Shown: positions 7,900-17,416 of the stretch, piece by piece
How the letters are laid out: each line of letters opens with the position of its first letter
Numbering within the stretch: the stretch's first letter is position 1
Assembly (NCBI GenBank): GCA_020631405.1
Contig: JAHDHH010000003.1
Coordinates: 1-64,000, forward strand
Origin: Saprospiraceae bacterium
GTDB lineage: Bacteria; Bacteroidota; Bacteroidia; Chitinophagales; Saprospiraceae
DNA: 64,000 bases
Direction: 5' to 3'
Notes under the pieces: generated by a model
Seen by the model: the letters and a program-made list of their open reading frames with translations, nothing else
Told to the model about the DNA's origin: nothing
Databases searched by the model: none
Position numbers and translations under genes: made by a program

Positions 7900-9045
7900 C
7901 TAGTTGAAAGCAGCACTGCTCCCATACTGTGGTACGGCACCATCTGGCTTACTCAATTTATGCATAAGCGTCAAGTGCTTGCCATATGCATTCCAAAAAC
8001 CAGGATTCTCATAGTATTGTATACCGTATTCTTCTGCCGTCTCCCGAATAATTTCAGTCATCTGTGGATAATGCACATGGCATATCGTAGGAAATAAGTG
8101 GTGAGCCACGTGTAAGTTAATCCCTCCCATCATAAACGTCCATAACTTAGACTTCCTAGAAAAGTCAGCCGTAGTCTCTAAGACATGCATGAAGTAGTTG
8201 TTCTGGATATTTCCCTCATCGTCTGGCAATGGGTAATGAGTACCATTATATACGTGTGTGATCTGAAATACCAATGCAAAAAACAAACTAGAAGGTAAGT
8301 GCATCATTACAAACCCAAGTAAGATAACCCATACTGGAGCTTTGATTACTAGCAAAGGAATGACTATGGCATAACTATAGTACATAGCCTTGGTAATCAA
8401 TAATGTCCACAACTCACTCTTAGGATGCTGTATATTCTTCTCATTTCCAATAGAATCTTCTATGAAAAACCATTTGAAATCTTTGACCAATACCCAGTGC
8501 ATACTTACTATCGCATAGATAAAGCTCACATAAATGTGCTGAAACCTGTGAATAGGTGCATATGGCTCATGTGGGGTAAATCTAAACATACCATGCGATT
8601 CTAATGTGACATCAATTCCTGCAATGTTGACAAATGCGTGATGTGCATTGTGCATGCGAGTAAAGAGATAAGAGTTGCCACCAATCAGGTTCATGGTATA
8701 TCCCATGATCTTATTGACCTTCTTTTTTGCTGAGTAAGCATTATGGCAGGCATCATGCATAATATTCATTGCGATGAATATATTGATAAATCCTAGTGCC
8801 GTAAATGCTAACAGAATAGACCAAACGCTGCCGCTGAATACATTAGAAATAATCAATGCATACATCACTACAAATCCTAATAGGCCTAGCACTGTCTTGA
8901 ATATCATCTCCTTGTTAGCATACTTAGAGATATTATTTTCTTTGAAATAAGCATTGACCCTGCCGATTAAGTCCTTAGCAAACTCATCTTTACGCTTATT
9001 ACTCTTGTATCTAACTTTAAGCTGTGAGGTTGTCTTTTGTAACAT
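7900..9045 (-). CDS. Membrane fatty acid desaturase (acyl-CoA/acyl-lipid type)
   Basis: 381 residues with all three histidine boxes of integral membrane desaturases: HDACH (97-101), HNAHH (132-136) and HVAHH (312-316). Hydrophobic pairs precede boxes 1 and 3. These bind the di-iron centre that inserts a double bond into an acyl chain. There is no cytochrome b5 domain, and the third box begins with H rather than the Q seen in front-end desaturases. The chain position desaturated cannot be read from sequence. A well-formed promoter precedes the ATG at 9045, and the upstream gene ends 41 bases away, so it is probably transcribed on its own. Confidence 0.85.
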   Translation of the reverse strand: MLQKTTSQLKVRYKSNKRKDEFAKDLIGRVNAYFKENNISKYANKEMIFKTVLGLLGFVVMYALIISNVFSGSVWSILLAFTALGFINIFIAMNIMHDACHNAYSAKKKVNKIMGYTMNLIGGNSYLFTRMHNAHHAFVNIAGIDVTLESHGMFRFTPHEPYAPIHRFQHIYVSFIYAIVSMHWVLVKDFKWFFIEDSIGNEKNIQHPKSELWTLLITKAMYYSYAIVIPLLVIKAPVWVILLGFVMMHLPSSLFFALVFQITHVYNGTHYPLPDDEGNIQNNYFMHVLETTADFSRKSKLWTFMMGGINLHVAHHLFPTICHVHYPQMTEIIRETAEEYGIQYYENPGFWNAYGKHLTLMHKLSKPDGAVPQYGSSAAFN

Positions 9046-9070
9046 TTTATTGTTTTAGTCTTAAGACTAG

Positions 9071-9105
9071 CAAAGATAGAGAAAAATTAGTCCTTCAATT
9101 GCAAA
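9071..9105 (-). promoter_or_regulatory. Promoter of the desaturase gene
   Basis: On the minus strand there is TTTG (9105-9102), a 23-base spacer and TATCTTTG (9078-9071), matching the Bacteroidota -33/-7 consensus. The -7 box is 26 bases upstream of the ATG at 9045. The -33 part overlaps the 3-prime end of the preceding gene. Confidence 0.55.
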
Positions 9106-9686
9106 CTCTGACTTTCTTCATGATTAAAAGTTGCTGCCCATCCCATCCCTTTTGCAGCCAATGTAATGAGCTCTATCATATCAGCCTTGGATTGCTCTGC
9201 TTCCACAAGAATATTTGACTTGATTGCAGCTGATTGTATAGAATCTTTAGCCCTCGCTTGGATGTCAGTAAGTTCTGTAGGCGAGAAACTATTGAACGAT
9301 CCCTGTTGGATGTCATAGTAACTTAGAGTGTGGTCAACGCTGAGTATTTCAGCACTTGGAAATCCAGCAAACTCAATGACACGAGTGTCCTCATTCATCT
9401 CTATCTGAATACTATCAAAGTCAAATCCAGCTTGCACTCTTGCATTGACCTTGACTAATGCTGTCTTTCTCAGAGGACTAACATCGTAATAGTAATAATC
9501 TTTGAACTTATATATCTCAGAAATAGTCGCTTCTACAGTTGACAGTTTCCATACTTTTTCGATGTTTTCTAAGACCAATTCTGCTCGATGCTCTTGGTGC
9601 TGCTGTTGCTTAATGTACCATGTGCCTGCTAAGAATGCCACGACAAGCAAAGCAACTACTAATAGTGTATAAATAAGTCCCTTCAT
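9087..9686 (-). CDS. DUF4230 membrane-anchored protein
   Basis: 199 residues with one N-terminal membrane helix (about 4-22), then a DUF4230 domain: the V-x-KLSTVEATISEIYKFKD strand, a PLRKTALVKVNARVQAGFDF segment and a C-terminal helix containing LITLAAKGMGW. The family is widespread and of unknown function; the single anchor suggests the domain faces the periplasm. It lies three bases downstream of the DUF3108 gene and is almost certainly cotranscribed with it. Confidence 0.75.
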   Translation of the reverse strand: MKGLIYTLLVVALLVVAFLAGTWYIKQQQHQEHRAELVLENIEKVWKLSTVEATISEIYKFKDYYYYDVSPLRKTALVKVNARVQAGFDFDSIQIEMNEDTRVIEFAGFPSAEILSVDHTLSYYDIQQGSFNSFSPTELTDIQARAKDSIQSAAIKSNILVEAEQSKADMIELITLAAKGMGWAATFNHEESQSLQLKD

Positions 9687-9689
9687 AGA

Positions 9690-10502
9690 CTAAAATATCT
9701 CAGTCTTTGTATTCTTATAATCTTGAAGCACAACCTTGACTGAGCCTACTGTTACAGCACTCTCTATCATAAGAGGCACCTTACTATCGTCATTGAGCAC
9801 GTAGATACTCATTTCATCGCCCTCCTTGAACACATTACCAGTGATAATCTGAGGGGTAATCTTAATTGTTGGCTTCTTGCCCATGCCCTTGATTCTTCGA
9901 GTTTCGGTATCGTGGACTTTTACTCTCAGATTGAAATATTCCTTATCGTAGAAGACATTAATCGGTAGTTCACTGCCTGCATACATCTGCCCTACATCAT
10001 AGTTTCTTAAATAATATACTATCGACACCATGTCTTGGACACAGTCATTCATTTCAAACTCAAAGTATTCTGCTGTTTCCTTAGTCTTACCTAGATATTC
10101 TTCAATTATCCCCGCATCATAGTTAAAATACAAACTATCATATCTCACATATTTATCTTGGTGGACATCTCTGACAAAGTAGATTGGCTGGAGAGTCTCC
10201 TTGTCTATTTCTGAGTAGTACTTGTCTCTGACTTTGAAGAAGGAGTCATACGATGGATAGGTTTCTCCCTTGACATCCAATAAGTAGCTGGTGTCTGTTT
10301 CGACAATATCAAAAGTCACTTCTCCTGCCGGTATCCAAATAAACTGCCAATTGTAGTAGACTTTGTAAACTAGAGATTCTCCAGGAGTCCATGTGGTATT
10401 CTCCACCTCACATGGCATGTCTTCTAGCATCTGACTCTGTCCAAAAGAACAGAACCCAAGTAAGCAACAAATGATATATATTCTTAGTGTATTCATAAGC
10501 AT
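9690..10502 (-). CDS. Secreted DUF3108 protein
   Basis: 270 residues with a Sec signal peptide (about 1-22, IYIICCLLGFCSFGQ). A DUF3108 domain begins at TWTPGESLVYKVYYNW and continues through GEVTFDIVETDTSYLLDVKG and the Y-rich FFKVRDKYYSEIDKETLQP segment. This family is found in the periplasm or outer membrane of Bacteroidota and Proteobacteria; no reaction is known. Two adjacent ATG codons (10502 and 10496) could start it. It is the first gene of a pair with the DUF4230 gene, and the 225 bases upstream are shared with the divergent methyltransferase gene. Confidence 0.75.
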   Translation of the reverse strand: MLMNTLRIYIICCLLGFCSFGQSQMLEDMPCEVENTTWTPGESLVYKVYYNWQFIWIPAGEVTFDIVETDTSYLLDVKGETYPSYDSFFKVRDKYYSEIDKETLQPIYFVRDVHQDKYVRYDSLYFNYDAGIIEEYLGKTKETAEYFEFEMNDCVQDMVSIVYYLRNYDVGQMYAGSELPINVFYDKEYFNLRVKVHDTETRRIKGMGKKPTIKITPQIITGNVFKEGDEMSIYVLNDDSKVPLMIESAVTVGSVKVVLQDYKNTKTEIF

Positions 10503-10727
10503 TCAATTGGATATAACAAGGTTACATTATTGTCGAATGTCTAAATAAAACGAAAAACGCTGCGGTTTAATTCGTCAAATGGCAGAAATAGATAAATATT
10601 TAAGCTTTTGCAAACATTCAAAAAAGAGGTTTTGGTTGCATAATGACCCTACAAACTCCCATAATTACATTGCGGCTTGAGGTGTTTTCGGACGACATTT
10701 GCAGTATTACTCAATTAAATATTACAT

Positions 10728-11360
10728 ATGCCTTCCACACAAGCAACAAAGGTCGAAGCTACACTTAATGCACTCTTCAAAGATTCTAGATTAGATAAAA
10801 TCAAGATGATGAAAGGGGCAGCAAAGAGTATGTTTAGACCAATTCAACCCATAGACTTCGAACATGTCTACCTATCTATTTCGAGTGAACAAGGTGAGGA
10901 CTTGACACGTCTTATTGTTCAAAATGACATTAAGCAAGTCGTGGAATTTGGAACCTCATTTGGAATATCAACACTCTATCTAGCACAAGGAGTTTCTGAA
11001 ACAGGAGGATCAATAATCACAACAGAACTTATTGCTTCAAAGGCAAATAAGGCCATTGAAAATTTCAAGAAAGCTGGTGTCAATGATCTCATAGAAGTTA
11101 GGATTGGAGATGCAATGGAGACACTGAAGGGACACCAAGATCCAATTGATTTGCTACTTTTGGATGGGTGGAAAGATTTGTACATGCCATTATTCAACAT
11201 GCTCGAACCAAACTTCCATAATGACACCTATATTTATGTAGATAATGCTAACATGTCAGATAGTCAAGTATTCTTAAACAGCATTGCTAAGAGTGGAAAG
11301 TATGCTATTCAATTCATGTTCGGTGGGTCTGTAGCTCTTGTGACTTACAAACTAAAGTAA
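10728..11360 (+). CDS. Class I SAM-dependent methyltransferase (O-methyltransferase type)
   Basis: 210 residues. The SAM-binding motif I is VVEFGTSFGIST (71-82), the acidic loop is GSIITTELIASKA (T-x-E near 100), motif III is IEVRIGDAMETL and the D-x-x-x-D turn is DLLLLDGWKDLY (about 141-152). This resembles the O-methyltransferase/catechol-type family, which often methylates small molecules or tRNA; the acceptor is unknown. The gene is followed after 16 bases by the MsrQ-like gene on the same strand. Confidence 0.8.
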   Translation: MPSTQATKVEATLNALFKDSRLDKIKMMKGAAKSMFRPIQPIDFEHVYLSISSEQGEDLTRLIVQNDIKQVVEFGTSFGISTLYLAQGVSETGGSIITTELIASKANKAIENFKKAGVNDLIEVRIGDAMETLKGHQDPIDLLLLDGWKDLYMPLFNMLEPNFHNDTYIYVDNANMSDSQVFLNSIAKSGKYAIQFMFGGSVALVTYKLK

Positions 11361-11376
11361 AAACGATATATTCACT

Positions 11377-11961
11377 ATGAATACAACAATTCAACTCCCT
11401 TGGTGGCGAAGTAAGATCATTCTCTGGGTATTTCTAATGATTCCAGGTGCAATGTTTACAATCGGCTTACTCACACAACGCATGACTTATGACAGTTTGA
11501 TGCATGCCACAGGAGAGTTTAGTGCAAGATTTTTGGTCTTTTCATTGATAGCAACTCCTTTGATGATGCTATTTCCTAGATACAAATTTCCAAAATGGCT
11601 AAACCGAAATAAACGGTATTTCGGTTTAGCTGCCTTTGCTTACGGCCTGTATCATACTATTGCTTATTTAGTAGAAGTACCTATAAATATGGTTGTCAGA
11701 GAGTGCTTTGAGTTTGGACTTATCACTGCTTGGTTAGGGTTTATGATTTGGATTCCAATGGCGATTACAAGTACGGATGGATGGGTATTGAGGTTGAAAA
11801 AAACTTGGAAGAAAATCCATAATTGGGGATACCTAGCGGCTCTCTTGGTCTTTGTGCATTGGGCTTTTATTCACTACAATTGGCAACCAGCTCTTGTCCA
11901 TGCCATGCCAGTGATTCTCCTACAAGGCTACCGTTGGTATAGAGTGGCTAGTCAATCTTAG
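11377..11961 (+). CDS. Ferric-reductase-like haem-binding membrane protein (MsrQ-like)
   Basis: 194 residues with about six membrane helices and histidines placed as in the ferric reductase transmembrane family: H43 (LMHATGEFSARF), H93 (YGLYHTIAYL), and H148/H161/H166 (KIHNWGYLAALLVFVHWAFIH split over one helix). The size and the IHNWGYLA segment fit MsrQ, the b-type haem subunit that passes electrons from quinones to the periplasmic methionine sulfoxide reductase MsrP. No msrP lies next to it, so the partner is elsewhere or different. A perfect inverted repeat lies inside the coding sequence at 11598-11630. Confidence 0.7.
   Translation: MNTTIQLPWWRSKIILWVFLMIPGAMFTIGLLTQRMTYDSLMHATGEFSARFLVFSLIATPLMMLFPRYKFPKWLNRNKRYFGLAAFAYGLYHTIAYLVEVPINMVVRECFEFGLITAWLGFMIWIPMAITSTDGWVLRLKKTWKKIHNWGYLAALLVFVHWAFIHYNWQPALVHAMPVILLQGYRWYRVASQS
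11598..11630. repeat. Perfect 14-bp inverted repeat inside a coding region
   Basis: The arm 11598-11611 (GCTAAACCGAAATA) is the exact reverse complement of 11617-11630, with a five-base loop (AACGG). It falls at codons 74-85 of the MsrQ-like gene, in a cytoplasmic-loop region between membrane helices. It could form a strong mRNA hairpin or be a protein-binding site. Confidence 0.6.
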
Positions 11962-12043
11962 CATCTTTGGCTAAGCAACAGCATCGTCTAGTTACATAAT
12001 TACTTTAGTAGATTCATGGGAGCATTCAACCTACTGTATCCTA

Positions 12044-14554
12044 TTAAAAGTCCTCCTCAAATTCATCTTCTTGGGTAGGAATAATGACTTTTTTGAATAT
12101 TAATCCATCACCATTTTCAGTAGCAGCTGAGTCTACGTCGCTCGAGCCTGTATCATAGTCTTCTTTATATACTGAGTATTTTGAGCAATCCATTTCGATC
12201 ACATCACCTGCTGGTTGGTAGAATTGTGCAGTCTCATCGTAATCAATCTTAGGATCCGACTCAATACGTTTCATGAAATCCAAGAAATAAGGCCTTGCCA
12301 TCACTCCACCTTGCCCATCATTTAAGGTCTCAAACTTAATCCACTGATCTTCTCCACCAACCCATGTTCCAGTCACTAGTTCAGGCGTAATACCCATGAA
12401 CCATCCATCTACATAGTCATTAGTAGTACCAGTCTTACCTCCAAACTCTGTCTCAAGCCAACTCTGCCTTGATGACGCTGCATACTTCAGCATCTCCACC
12501 ATGACATGATTGTATCTTTCCTGAATCACTCTACGCTTCTCAGGTGTGGACTGGTAAACTATCTTGCCATTTTTATCTACAATCTTTTTGACGAATGTCG
12601 GTTTTTGGAAGATTCCATTGTTAGCAAATGTGCAATATGCTGACGTCATCTCTAGTACATTGAGATTTGCGCTACCTAGACATATTGAAGGTGCTGATGG
12701 CACCTTACGCTTTGAGATACCCATCTGCTGCACCATATCACGGACTAACTCAGGACTACCCAATTGCATCATAAGCCATACAGATACAGAGTTTGTTGAT
12801 GTCTTAAGTCCATCAAGAAGTGTCATCTTAGCTCCACTGAATGTGCCACGAGCATTTGACGGTGACCACGACTCCATTAAGCCAAAATTAGGGTCTCTTG
12901 CAGGAATAGTATATTGAATATCATCCACCTTGGTACATGGCGATAGCGCTTGCTGTGAGATAGCCGTTGCATAGATGAATGGTTTAAACGTAGAACCTAC
13001 CTGCCTATCAGCAAGTACGTGGTCATACTGGAAGTATTTGTTGCCAATACCTCCAACCCAAGTCTTGACTTCTCCATTTCTAGGGTCCATTGATACACTA
13101 CCAAGTTGCATATGCATCCTGTGATACCTGATGCTATCCAATGGTGTCATGGTTACAGTCTTCTCTCTACCTGTCTCATAATCAAAGATCTTCATACTGA
13201 CATCTTTGGAAAATTCTTTGTCAGCATTCTGATCCAATCTACCCCACTGCATTTTGACATCTTTCCAAAGTGGGTCTGCTAGGACTTTCTCGTAGGTTTG
13301 CTTTTGGTTCTTGCTGATGTACTCATCTTTCAGCAACCTATTAAGATAGTTTTTGTCCCCTTCGGCCTTCTTCATTCTCAGGATGTCTGCATCCCACATT
13401 CTCGAAGTTGGGTACTTACTCAATACTGCTTGAATCGGCTCGTTCATATATTTAGTCTTCATACTAGCGAACCTTTCCGATTCTCTAATAAGACGCTTAA
13501 GTCCATCTCTTCTGATCTTACGCTGTGTCTCATCAGCCTTGTATGTCCAAGGGTCCTTCCCTTTCCAAAAAGCAAAATACCTAGCCTGCAACTCCTTCAT
13601 GTGAGCTGTTACTGCAGCTTCAGCATGTTGTTGCATTTGCATGTCGATGGTGGTGTAAATGGTCAATCCATCTTCATAGATATTGTACTTGGTTCCGTCT
13701 GGCTTCTTATACTTGGGATCTTCTAACAACTTCTTAAGATAGGAAGTAAGTGTAGCTCTGAAGTAGGTAGCCACTCCATCTGAGTGTATTGTACGCTGAA
13801 ATTTAGAGGCATCCACTGGAATCTGACTCAATGAATCAAAGTCAGTCTTCTTCAAATATCCATTCTTGACCATTTGATACATGACAATATTTCTTCTTTT
13901 CTGAGCATTCTCCGGAAACTTCTTAGGATTGTATAGCGAAGGGTTCTTCAGCATCCCAACTAATACTGCTGCCTCTTCCACTCTCAACTCTCTTTGATTC
14001 TTTTGAAAATAGGTTTGGGCTGCTGGTGATACTCCGTAAGAATTGTACAAAAAGTCAAACTTATTAAGGTACATCGCAATGATCTCTTCCTTGGTATATC
14101 GTTTTTCAAATTCGATAGCGATGGCCCATTCCTTAAATTTTTGGTAGATTCTTTTTACGATGTTTGATGACCTATCGGTAAAAAATAATTTTGCCAACTG
14201 CTGGGTAATGGTACTGGCACCACCCTTCTTACCCATGTAGACCAAGGCTCTAGCTGTGCCCCTGACATCTATTCCACTATGTTTGAAAAACCTCTCGTCC
14301 TCTGTAGCTATCAAGGCCTTGGTGATATAGGGATTGAGGGATTCGTAACTGACATTCTCCCTATTAAACTTAAAAAATCTCCCAAGTTCCTGCATATCAG
14401 CACTATAGATAAGTGTAGCAAACTCATAATTGGGATTTTCTAACTCCTCTGTATCTGGCATCTTAGTCAGAGAGATGAGTACCATCATTAAGGCAAAACA
14501 AAAAATGCCTAATATTGCTCCTATCCAAATCCAACGTGAGAGTGACTTCATCAT
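12044..14554 (-). CDS. mrcA: Bifunctional peptidoglycan synthase, class A PBP (PBP1A)
   Basis: 836 residues. It has a short cytoplasmic tail and one membrane anchor (about 8-30), then a GT51 glycosyltransferase domain with the catalytic glutamate in IATEDERFFKHSGIDV (E85) and GGASTITQQLAKLFF. A transpeptidase domain follows with SxxK in GSTFKPF (S521), SxN in STNSVSV and KTG in GGKTGTTNDYVDGWF (about 707). It polymerises lipid II glycans and crosslinks peptides in the periplasm. An insertion rich in K, R and D lies between the two domains, as is usual in Bacteroidota. The C-terminal tail is acidic. It is divergent from the GH3 gene and stands alone. Confidence 0.92.
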   Translation of the reverse strand: MMKSLSRWIWIGAILGIFCFALMMVLISLTKMPDTEELENPNYEFATLIYSADMQELGRFFKFNRENVSYESLNPYITKALIATEDERFFKHSGIDVRGTARALVYMGKKGGASTITQQLAKLFFTDRSSNIVKRIYQKFKEWAIAIEFEKRYTKEEIIAMYLNKFDFLYNSYGVSPAAQTYFQKNQRELRVEEAAVLVGMLKNPSLYNPKKFPENAQKRRNIVMYQMVKNGYLKKTDFDSLSQIPVDASKFQRTIHSDGVATYFRATLTSYLKKLLEDPKYKKPDGTKYNIYEDGLTIYTTIDMQMQQHAEAAVTAHMKELQARYFAFWKGKDPWTYKADETQRKIRRDGLKRLIRESERFASMKTKYMNEPIQAVLSKYPTSRMWDADILRMKKAEGDKNYLNRLLKDEYISKNQKQTYEKVLADPLWKDVKMQWGRLDQNADKEFSKDVSMKIFDYETGREKTVTMTPLDSIRYHRMHMQLGSVSMDPRNGEVKTWVGGIGNKYFQYDHVLADRQVGSTFKPFIYATAISQQALSPCTKVDDIQYTIPARDPNFGLMESWSPSNARGTFSGAKMTLLDGLKTSTNSVSVWLMMQLGSPELVRDMVQQMGISKRKVPSAPSICLGSANLNVLEMTSAYCTFANNGIFQKPTFVKKIVDKNGKIVYQSTPEKRRVIQERYNHVMVEMLKYAASSRQSWLETEFGGKTGTTNDYVDGWFMGITPELVTGTWVGGEDQWIKFETLNDGQGGVMARPYFLDFMKRIESDPKIDYDETAQFYQPAGDVIEMDCSKYSVYKEDYDTGSSDVDSAATENGDGLIFKKVIIPTQEDEFEEDF

Positions 14555-14583
14555 AGTCTTAAAACTTGATATTGTTTGTTTTA

Positions 14584-14599
14584 TATATTTGCAAAAATA
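14584..14599. promoter_or_regulatory. Back-to-back -7 elements for GH3 and PBP1A genes
   Basis: On the plus strand 14584-14591 reads TATATTTG; on the minus strand 14599-14592 reads TATTTTTG. Both match TAnnTTTG and abut each other. The minus copy is 38 bases from the PBP1A ATG, the plus copy 115 bases from the GH3 ATG. Neither has a -33 TTG at ideal spacing. Confidence 0.3.
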
Positions 14600-14705
14600 A
14601 TAATATATTCTATTTACTTCTTAACAAGATTATACCTTATTTTTATCCAAATTTACTTCGCAGTAATTGATCTATTCCTAACAAACTAGAATTCGTAGGT
14701 ATCTA

Positions 14706-16208
14706 ATGATTTCGCTATTCAATAAACTGATTAAACGCTACTTAAAGTATCGGCTACCAAGAATAGCATATATCAAGCAACATCCACATCAAGCTCAACA
14801 AAAGGTGCTGCAAACTATTCTTAAGACTTGTAGTCAATGTGCTTATGCGAAGACACATCATATCAGTAATCAACCCAAAGATTTTTTTAGTAATGCACCA
14901 CTTGTTGAATACGAGGACATTGCACCTTTAATAGATCGAATGATGCTTGGCGAGGCTGACATCCTACTACCAGGAACTGTCAAGTGGTTTGCCAAGTCCT
15001 CAGGCACCTCTAATGGCAGGTCTAAGTATATACCTGTTTCTGATCGCTACCTCATCAATGGACACTACAAGGGCAGTTGGGACAATGTCACCATTATCTA
15101 CAATGCTAACCCAGATAGCAGGATTTTTGCACAAAAAAACTTATTAATGGGGGGTAGCATCAGTCCATGGCCTCGCAATGAAAACATCATAGTAGGTGAT
15201 ATCTCTGGGATCATTATTAATAGTATGCCTACAGTGGGTAGGCCTTTTTATTCGCCGGACTTCAAGACTGCTCTACTGTCTGACTGGAAAGCAAAGATTG
15301 ACATTATGACTGTCAAATGCAGTAAGCATGAGGTATTTTCTATTGCTGGTGTGCCTACTTGGACCACTGTACTATTTGACTCGATCTTAGAGCATACTGG
15401 CAAGTCTACAATGCGAGAGGTTTGGCCTGATGCGACCTACTACATGCATGGTGGAGTAAGTTTCGAGCCTTATCGAACCAGGTTCCATGATTACTTTCCT
15501 GACAATGACATGCACTACATTAACATGTACAATGCCAGTGAAGGCTACTTTGCTCTACAAGATGATATCAACGAAGAAGGGATGTTACTCCTTTTGGACA
15601 ATGATGTCTACTTCGAATTTGTCAAGTTTAGCGACTATCATGCTCAGCAAAGAGATATATTATCCCTGAGAGATGTAGAGATTGGAGTTGACTATGTCTT
15701 GGTAGTCACCACTACGGCTGGGCTATGGAGGTATGTGATAGGTGATGTCATCCAGTTTACTAGTCTTGCCCCATTCAAAATTAAGATCTCAAGTCGAGTA
15801 CAGCAATACATTAATGTATTTGGCGAAGAAGTTATGGCACATAATACTAACAAGGCCATTGATCTAGCTTGCGACCATCATCACTGCTCAATCAAGGACT
15901 ATACTGTAGCTCCTCGTTTCATAGAACAAGGAGTCAAAGGTGGTCATGAGTGGCTCATAGAATTTGATAAACTACCTGATGATCTTAGTCAATTCGAGCA
16001 AACCCTAGACGATACACTACGTAGTATTAACTCCGACTATGACGCTAAGCGCTATGAAAACATGGCCCTTGATAGGCTCAAAATCACCATTGCGGAAACG
16101 AATACTTTCACGAATTGGTTAGCATCAAAAGGAAAGATTGGTGGACAAAGCAAGATTCCAAGACTGAGTAATACTCGAAGTATCCTTGAAGAAATTTTAA
16201 ATCAATAG
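14706..16208 (+). CDS. GH3-family adenylate-forming enzyme
   Basis: 500 residues, matching bacterial members of the GH3 family named after plant auxin-amido synthetases. The ATP/AMP-binding segment WFAKSSGTSNGRSKYIP lies near 95-110. YYMHGGVSFEPYR and YINMYNASEGYFALQDD lie in the middle, and LWRYVIGDVIQFTSLAPFKI contains the conserved motif before the C-terminal subdomain. By family these activate a carboxylate as acyl-AMP and transfer it to an amine; bacterial substrates are not established. The downstream 97-residue gene begins only five bases after its stop, so the two probably form an operon. Confidence 0.8.
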   Translation: MISLFNKLIKRYLKYRLPRIAYIKQHPHQAQQKVLQTILKTCSQCAYAKTHHISNQPKDFFSNAPLVEYEDIAPLIDRMMLGEADILLPGTVKWFAKSSGTSNGRSKYIPVSDRYLINGHYKGSWDNVTIIYNANPDSRIFAQKNLLMGGSISPWPRNENIIVGDISGIIINSMPTVGRPFYSPDFKTALLSDWKAKIDIMTVKCSKHEVFSIAGVPTWTTVLFDSILEHTGKSTMREVWPDATYYMHGGVSFEPYRTRFHDYFPDNDMHYINMYNASEGYFALQDDINEEGMLLLLDNDVYFEFVKFSDYHAQQRDILSLRDVEIGVDYVLVVTTTAGLWRYVIGDVIQFTSLAPFKIKISSRVQQYINVFGEEVMAHNTNKAIDLACDHHHCSIKDYTVAPRFIEQGVKGGHEWLIEFDKLPDDLSQFEQTLDDTLRSINSDYDAKRYENMALDRLKITIAETNTFTNWLASKGKIGGQSKIPRLSNTRSILEEILNQ

Positions 16209-16213
16209 TATTC

Positions 16214-16507
16214 ATGCAAGACTCATTTGACAACATACTCCCTAAGTCCAGTGACTACAATGAACAAGACATCATTGATGCGATTCGTCAGCGGGTTGGC
16301 TATATGTTGGAAATTCAACCCGACTTACTCATGAGTTACTTATATAGGTTGGATGTATTAGAAAAGGATCTAAAACGAGTCTTGAATCAAAACAAAACAG
16401 GTGACATCATTGATGATTTTACGCAATTGATTTGGAGAAGGCAAAAGCAGAGACTAGAAACCAAGGCAAAATACAAGCAAGCACCTATTGAAGGTTGGGA
16501 ATTTTAA
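16214..16507 (+). CDS. Small conserved protein of unknown function
   Basis: 97 residues, predicted mostly helical, without a signal peptide or membrane segment. The central segment QPDLLMSYLYRLDVLEKDLKR and the C-terminal RRQKQRLETKAKYK are the kind of pattern seen in a small Bacteroidota family I recall only as hypothetical. It follows the GH3 gene by five bases. No function can be proposed. Confidence 0.6.
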   Translation: MQDSFDNILPKSSDYNEQDIIDAIRQRVGYMLEIQPDLLMSYLYRLDVLEKDLKRVLNQNKTGDIIDDFTQLIWRRQKQRLETKAKYKQAPIEGWEF

Positions 16508-16571
16508 GCTATTACTATCTAATTATCTGAGGAATTACACCAAGGTGACGAGTCTTAGGCATCTATATACT

Positions 16572-17381
16572 ATGCAAGTATTTCTAACAAGGTCACTACT
16601 ACTGATATTAGCCTCTCTATGTTGGAGTTGTCAAAAAGAGACATCCTATACAGACTTACAAGGAGATTGGATAACAAAAGACAACGACAAGATCTGCTTT
16701 TCATTTAGCAATGATAGATGCTCGTTCATTTACCCTACAGGTAGGTTTGCCCAATATGAGATAAGTGATCAAGTCATCATCGTACGTGACTCGGCTGTAA
16801 GACATCAGAAAACAACTATAAAAGAGTATCGCTTTCACATCTTAGAACATGAGTACAATACACTCACCCTGGTTACAGATCCCAGCACTCTTGCTGCGAA
16901 TTTGAAATATAGTGATGCTACCGAATTTGACACATTCAACCTTGTAAAAACGACCCCAAAGCATCCTAGACAGTATGATTCTATTGCATTTACCTCATCC
17001 CAATGCTATGGGAGCTGCCCAGATATGAAGGTCACTATTGATGGCTTTGGAAAGATACTTTTCGAAGGTAGAGCATATACAGACAAGCTTGGCTATTTCT
17101 CAGGCCAAATAGACCAAGGCACTCTATCCAGAATACATCGCAAATTGGATTGTATAACATTAGATTCACTGAAGACTACCTATACAGCATCTTGGACTGA
17201 TGATCAGACTTGCTTTCTCACTGTCAACACTCCACAAGGGACCTATAATACCAAGGTTTATGGTTTTGACAAAGAGCCAATTGAGCTGAGAATTGTATTC
17301 AATGAATTACTAGAACTCTACAAATCCATAGACCTCACTCTAGATAGCATAAATGCTCATAGATATCCTTCCTTTTGGTAG
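16572..17381 (+). CDS. DUF6438-type lipoprotein
   Basis: About 269 residues. I chose the ATG at 16572 because it yields a lipoprotein signal peptide (LTRSLLLILASLCWSC, acylated Cys at 20); the longer frame from 16488 would bury this signal. The first half is a lipocalin-like stretch with DLQGDWITKDNDKICFSF. The second half carries a DUF6438 motif, FTSSQCYGSCPDMKVTIDGFG, followed by GRAYTDKLGYFSG. Both are envelope families of unknown function. The mature protein is probably anchored in the outer membrane, facing the periplasm or surface. Confidence 0.65.
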   Translation: MQVFLTRSLLLILASLCWSCQKETSYTDLQGDWITKDNDKICFSFSNDRCSFIYPTGRFAQYEISDQVIIVRDSAVRHQKTTIKEYRFHILEHEYNTLTLVTDPSTLAANLKYSDATEFDTFNLVKTTPKHPRQYDSIAFTSSQCYGSCPDMKVTIDGFGKILFEGRAYTDKLGYFSGQIDQGTLSRIHRKLDCITLDSLKTTYTASWTDDQTCFLTVNTPQGTYNTKVYGFDKEPIELRIVFNELLELYKSIDLTLDSINAHRYPSFW

Positions 17382-17416
17382 GTGGTGTCTGTAAGTAGAA
17401 TTGATAGTACATTTAC

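Noticed and set aside
10579-10680. A 33-codon open frame between the DUF3108 and methyltransferase genes
   Set aside because: It is short, has no recognisable pattern and lies in a divergent promoter region; there is not enough to call a gene.
13298-13726. A 142-codon open frame antisense to PBP1A
   Set aside because: It falls between the conserved PBP1A domains, has no motif of its own and no promoter of note.
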